Shown one piece after another: positions 4,830 to 8,256 of a stretch of 8,256 nt of DNA. Numbering within the stretch: the first letter of the stretch is position 1; the number at the start of each line of letters is the position of its first letter. Under the pieces are notes generated by a model. The model was given only the letters and a program-made list of their open reading frames with translations. It did not search any database and was not told the DNA's origin. Location: the NCBI GenBank assembly GCA_934630555.1, contig CAKTXB010000074.1, forward strand, positions 1 through 8,256. The letters are read 5' to 3'. Source of the DNA: an uncultured Oscillospiraceae bacterium (GTDB lineage: Bacteria > Bacillota > Clostridia > Oscillospirales > Oscillospiraceae). The position numbers were made by a program, and so were the translations under genes.

Positions 4830-7046
4830 ATGGTGCAGCAGCAGACAGAAATGATCGCCGGAACGGTGCAGAGCGTGATCTATCAGAACCCGGAAAATGG
4901 CTATGCTGTGCTGCGCGTGCTGACAGAGAACGCGGAAGCAGTGACCGTTGTGGGCACGATCCCCATGACGCTGCCGGGTGAGCGGCTGGTGGTGACCGGA
5001 AAATGGGGCCACCACGCCAGCTACGGGCGGCAGTTTGAGGCGGAATTTCTGGAGCGGCTCATGCCGCAGACACAAGACGAGATCTACGCCTACCTTTCCT
5101 CCGGCGCGGTGAAGGGCATTGGCGAAAAGATGGCGGCTAAGATCCTGGAGCGCTTTGGCGCGCAGACGCTGGACATTCTGGAGAACGATCCGGAGGCGCT
5201 TGCCGGCATCGGCGGCATTTCGCACCGCAAGGCGCTGGAGATGGGCGAGAGCTTCCGGCGGCAGGCCGGAGTGCGGCGGCTCATTGAGTTTTTGACGCAG
5301 CACCATCTGCCGGCGGAGCTTGCCATGCGCCTGTATCGCGTATACGGGGATCTGGCGGCCGAAGCGCTGCGGGATGCCCCCTATGTCCTGACAGATGCAT
5401 ATTTTGGCGCGGACTTTGCCCGCGTGGACGCGTTTGCGCTGGAAATGGACGTGGAAGCGGACGACGAGCGGCGCGTGGAGGCGGGGATATTATTTGAACT
5501 TTCGTATAATTTAAACGGAGGGCACACATTTTTGCCGGCGGACAAGCTGACGGCGGCGACGGCGGCACTGCTGGGCGTGGAGCTAGAGATCATTGCGGCG
5601 GGGATGCAGCGGCTGCTGGATACCGGACGCATGGACGAGGACACCGTGGCCGGGCTGCGTGCGTGCTATCTGCCGGAATATTATGAGGCGGAAACATATG
5701 TGGCGGCGCGCGTGCTGTCGATGTGCGATATGCAGGTCGATGCACCGGCGCGGCTGCAGCAGATCGTAGACGACATTGAAGCGCGGCGGGGCATTGCCTA
5801 TGCAGCACAGCAGAAGCAGGCCATTTATGACGCGGCGCGCTGCCGGATGCTGCTGGTAACGGGCGGCCCGGGCACGGGCAAGACGACCGTGATGACGGGT
5901 ATTTTGGACCTGTATGACGCGCTGGGCCTCAAGACCCAGCTGGCCGCACCGACCGGGCGGGCCGCAAAGCGGCTTTCAGAGGTGACAGGGCGCGAGGCCT
6001 CGACTGTCCACCGCCTGCTGGAGGCGCAGTTTGACCCGGAAACAGGCATGATGTCATTTGTTCACGACGAGGACGAGCCGTTAAAGCTCGATGCAATGAT
6101 CGTGGATGAGGCGTCCATGCTGGATCTGCAGCTGGCGGCCTCACTGCTGCGGGCGCTGCCGCAGGGCTGCCGGCTGCTGCTGGTGGGTGACCCAGATCAG
6201 CTGCCGGCCGTCGGCGCGGGAAATCTGTTTTCCGACCTCATCCGCAGCGGCGTGGTGCAGACTGTGCGGCTGACGGAGATCTTCCGGCAGGCACAGGAGA
6301 GCCTGATCGTCATGAACGCGCACGCGGTGAACCACGGCGAACTGCCGGCCTTAAATGTAACCAATCGGGATTTCTTCTTTTTAAAGCGCCGCACCGGCGA
6401 AAGCGTGGTGCAGACCATACAGGAGCTTTGCGCAGCACGGCTTCCGAAGAACATGGGGATCCCCTCAGCGGAGATCCAGGTGCTCTCCCCGACGCGCAAG
6501 CATGCAACGGGCACAAAGGAGCTCAATCGCGCCTTACAGGCAGCGCTCAATCCAGCCGCGCCGGGAAAGCGGGAAAAGCAGTTCGGCGATTTTTGCTTCC
6601 GCGAGGGCGACCGGGTGATGCAAATTCGCAACAACTATGATATAATGTGGAAACGGACTGACGGCCTTGGCGCCGGCACAGGCATTTTCAACGGCGACAT
6701 TGGCTGCATTCAGTCCATCAGCTTTTCCGAGGAAACCGTGACAGTCACATTTGATGACCGCGAGGCGCGCTATGGTTTTGATATGCTGGGGGAGCTGGAG
6801 CCAGCCTATGCCATGACGGTGCACAAAAGCCAGGGCAGTGAATATCGCGCCGTGGTACTGGCGGTGTTTGACGGTTCACCGTATCTGTTGACGCGGAGCG
6901 TTTTGTATACGGCCATCACGCGGGCGCGGGAACTGCTCATCGTGGTGGGCAACGAGGAGGTCATCGCGGCTATGACACGCAACGACCGGCAGCTGCGCCG
7001 CTACAGCGGGCTGAAGCTGCGGCTGGAAAAGGGCAGATCGTCATGA
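4830..7046 (+). CDS. recD2: RecD2 (YrrC-like) ATP-dependent DNA helicase
   Basis: A 738-residue superfamily 1B 5'-3' DNA helicase, the RecD-like enzyme of bacteria that lack RecBC partners for it; it acts in DNA repair and replication fork upkeep. The N-terminal domain (about 5-75; GTVQSVIYQNPENGYAVLRV) is typical of RecD2. Helix-hairpin-helix elements follow at about 93-140 (GAVKGIGEKMAAKILERFG, LAGIGGISHRKALEM). The helicase core then has motif I GGPGTGKTT at 345-353 (K351), motif Ia APTGRAAKRL at 373-382, motif II IVDEASMLD at 424-432, motif III LVGDPDQLPAVGAGN at 451-465, IFRQ at 484-487, AMTVHKSQGSEY at 661-672 and the arginine-finger motif YTAITRARELL at 693-703. Nothing is missing and the length is normal. 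The ATG follows the previous stop directly, with GGAG six bases upstream. The stop overlaps the comF start by four bases, indicating coupled translation. Confidence 0.97.
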   Translation: MVQQQTEMIAGTVQSVIYQNPENGYAVLRVLTENAEAVTVVGTIPMTLPGERLVVTGKWGHHASYGRQFEAEFLERLMPQTQDEIYAYLSSGAVKGIGEKMAAKILERFGAQTLDILENDPEALAGIGGISHRKALEMGESFRRQAGVRRLIEFLTQHHLPAELAMRLYRVYGDLAAEALRDAPYVLTDAYFGADFARVDAFALEMDVEADDERRVEAGILFELSYNLNGGHTFLPADKLTAATAALLGVELEIIAAGMQRLLDTGRMDEDTVAGLRACYLPEYYEAETYVAARVLSMCDMQVDAPARLQQIVDDIEARRGIAYAAQQKQAIYDAARCRMLLVTGGPGTGKTTVMTGILDLYDALGLKTQLAAPTGRAAKRLSEVTGREASTVHRLLEAQFDPETGMMSFVHDEDEPLKLDAMIVDEASMLDLQLAASLLRALPQGCRLLLVGDPDQLPAVGAGNLFSDLIRSGVVQTVRLTEIFRQAQESLIVMNAHAVNHGELPALNVTNRDFFFLKRRTGESVVQTIQELCAARLPKNMGIPSAEIQVLSPTRKHATGTKELNRALQAALNPAAPGKREKQFGDFCFREGDRVMQIRNNYDIMWKRTDGLGAGTGIFNGDIGCIQSISFSEETVTVTFDDREARYGFDMLGELEPAYAMTVHKSQGSEYRAVVLAVFDGSPYLLTRSVLYTAITRARELLIVVGNEEVIAAMTRNDRQLRRYSGLKLRLEKGRSS

Positions 7047-7711
7047 TGCGGCGCGTGCTCAACTGGGTGCTGGATCTATTGTATCCGCCGCGGTGCATGG
7101 TTTGCGATCGCCTGATCGCGCGGGCGCAGGCACCGGTGTGCCAAGCGTGTCTGGATACGCTGCCGGAATATGACGGCGCGGATATACCAGTGGAGCTCGC
7201 CGAACGGTGCGTGGCGACGTTCTTTTATCGCGACGCGCTGCGCGAATCCATTTTGCGCTTTAAGTTCGGCGGACGGGATTTCTATGCGGACATGTTTGGT
7301 CACTGGATGGCTGTGACGGTGCGTGATAAGCTGCAGGGCCAGTTTGACTGCATCACTTGGGCACCGGTCAGCCGCAGGCGCCTGCGGGAGCGCGGCTATG
7401 ATCAGGCGGAGCTGCTGTGCAGGGCGCTGGCAAAAGAGCTTGGAATGCGGCCGGTGCGGCTGCTGGAAAAAGCGCGGCATACCCGGCGGCAGTCGGGTAT
7501 CCATGACGAGGCCGCACGCCGGGCCAACGCGAGCGGCGCGTACCAGGTATGCGATCAAGCGAAGGTTTTGGGGCAGCGGGTGCTGCTCGTTGATGATATT
7601 GTGACGACGGGCGCGACGCTTGCGGAGTGCTGTCGGGTCTTGCGCACAGCCGGGGCGCAGACAGTCGTCTGCGCGGCACTGGCCGCAGCAAAGCGGGAGG
7701 ATGAAACATGA
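7043..7711 (+). CDS. comF: ComF family protein (zinc-ribbon plus phosphoribosyltransferase domain)
   Basis: A 222-residue ComF-type protein, tied in other Firmicutes to natural transformation as a cytoplasmic factor working with ComFA on incoming single-stranded DNA. The N-terminus carries paired cysteines C18-M-V-C21 and C33-Q-A-C36, a likely zinc ribbon, after the typical LDLLYPPRC opening. Residues 102-125 ([24 protein letters not shown]) are the family signature; the PRPP-binding loop of the phosphoribosyltransferase fold is [14 protein letters not shown] at 180-193. Both are complete. The ATG overlaps the recD2 stop as ATGA. A second ATG follows at once (7046), so the protein may start one residue later. 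The stop overlaps the next start in the same way. No comFA, comE or other competence gene is in view, so a role in DNA uptake here is inferred from the family alone. Confidence 0.95.
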   Translation: MMRRVLNWVLDLLYPPRCMVCDRLIARAQAPVCQACLDTLPEYDGADIPVELAERCVATFFYRDALRESILRFKFGGRDFYADMFGHWMAVTVRDKLQGQFDCITWAPVSRRRLRERGYDQAELLCRALAKELGMRPVRLLEKARHTRRQSGIHDEAARRANASGAYQVCDQAKVLGQRVLLVDDIVTTGATLAECCRVLRTAGAQTVVCAALAAAKREDET

Positions 7712-8256
7712 AAATCAAACTGTCAAGAGATATTGGCATTGACCTGGGCACAGCGAATATTCTGCTGTATGAACAGGGGAAAGGCATTGTCCTGCGCGAG
7801 CCGTCGGTCGTGGCGGTGGACAAGAACACGGGCAAGGTCCTGCAGGTCGGAGCGGCGGCACGGAATATGTTGGGCCGTACGCCGGGAAACATTGTGGCTG
7901 TGCGCCCGCTGCGCGACGGTGTCATCTCAGACTATGAGATGACGGAGAAGATGCTGGAACAGTTTCTCAAAAAAATCGGCGGCTTTTCACTGGTCAAGCC
8001 GCGTGTGATCGTGAGCGTGCCAAGCGGTGTGACGGAGGTCGAAGAGCGTGCGGTCATCCAGGCCACCATGGAGGCCGGCGCACGACGCGTGTATCTCATT
8101 GAAGAACCGTTCGCAGCGGCGTTGGGCGCAAAGCTGTCTATCAGCGGACCGGACGGGCACATGGTGGTGGACATTGGCGGCGGCACGACCGATATTGCCG
8201 TGCTGAGCCTGAATGGCATTTCCAACTCATCGTCTATCAAAATCGCAGGCGATACG
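7708..8256 (+). CDS. mreB: MreB/Mbl-family bacterial actin, N-terminal part (3' end outside window)
   Basis: The first 183 codons of a rod-shape-determining bacterial actin, which forms filaments on the inner membrane face and guides lateral cell-wall synthesis. [14 protein letters not shown] at 8-21 holds the phosphate-1 loop, [19 protein letters not shown] at about 65-83 is the conserved family stretch, [19 protein letters not shown] at 98-116 and [12 protein letters not shown] at 130-141 follow, and [14 protein letters not shown] at 155-168 is phosphate-2. The frame is open to the end of the window; about half of a usual 330-350-residue protein is shown. GGGAGG at 7695-7700 is seven bases before the ATG, which overlaps the comF stop (ATGA). 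MreB, Mbl and MreBH cannot be told apart safely from this part; checking for mreC and mreD to the right would help. Confidence 0.95.
   Translation, partial: MKIKLSRDIGIDLGTANILLYEQGKGIVLREPSVVAVDKNTGKVLQVGAAARNMLGRTPGNIVAVRPLRDGVISDYEMTEKMLEQFLKKIGGFSLVKPRVIVSVPSGVTEVEERAVIQATMEAGARRVYLIEEPFAAALGAKLSISGPDGHMVVDIGGGTTDIAVLSLNGISNSSSIKIAGDT

Noticed and set aside
4407..5306. Open frame of 299 codons on the - strand
   Set aside because: It covers the divergent promoter region and the antisense of the 108-residue gene and recD2. The product is very rich in Arg, His, Pro and Gln, typical of an antisense frame in GC-rich DNA.
5494..5520. Promoter-like TTGAAC and TATAAT with a GGAGG-like motif inside recD2
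   Set aside because: The two hexamers are only 5 bases apart, too close to act together, and no gene starts after the GGAGG-like bases. It is an AT-rich patch coding for a normal part of the helicase.

Overview
The window looks like chromosomal DNA from a GC-rich, low-oxygen-type Firmicute, most likely a gut clostridium of the Oscillospiraceae/Ruminococcaceae kind. This is an inference from EF-Tu sequence style, strong AGGAGG ribosome binding sites, the recD2-comF-mreB order and the DHHW/MBOAT gene pair. No rRNA, tRNA, CRISPR array, transposase or phage gene was seen, and no species is assigned.

Layout. (1) Positions 1-736 carry the 3' part of tuf (EF-Tu) on the + strand, closed by a textbook terminator with a UUCG loop. 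(2) Positions 737-1114 hold no gene. About 300 bases of this gap are packed with seven hairpins, begun and ended by an exact 28-base direct repeat that is itself a hairpin. This is the least explained part of the window. (3) Positions 1115-4288, on the - strand, form a three-gene unit read right to left: a small lipoprotein, an MBOAT membrane O-acyltransferase, and an AlgJ/AlgX/DHHW-type extracellular SGNH-like acyltransferase. Together they look like a machine that passes acyl (probably acetyl) groups across the membrane onto an extracellular polymer; the polymer cannot be read from the sequence. (4) A 214-base divergent promoter region lies at 4289-4502. (5) Positions 4503-8256, on the + strand, form a tightly packed unit: a 108-residue membrane-anchored protein of unknown function, the RecD2 helicase, a ComF phosphoribosyltransferase-like protein, and the first 183 codons of an MreB-family actin. 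Stop and start codons abut or overlap at all three junctions, so these genes are probably co-transcribed and translationally coupled.

The window is mostly housekeeping. The items most worth following up are the hairpin array behind tuf, the acylation module with its lipoprotein partner, a GC-rich hairpin without a T-tract inside that operon, and the small anchored protein ahead of recD2.
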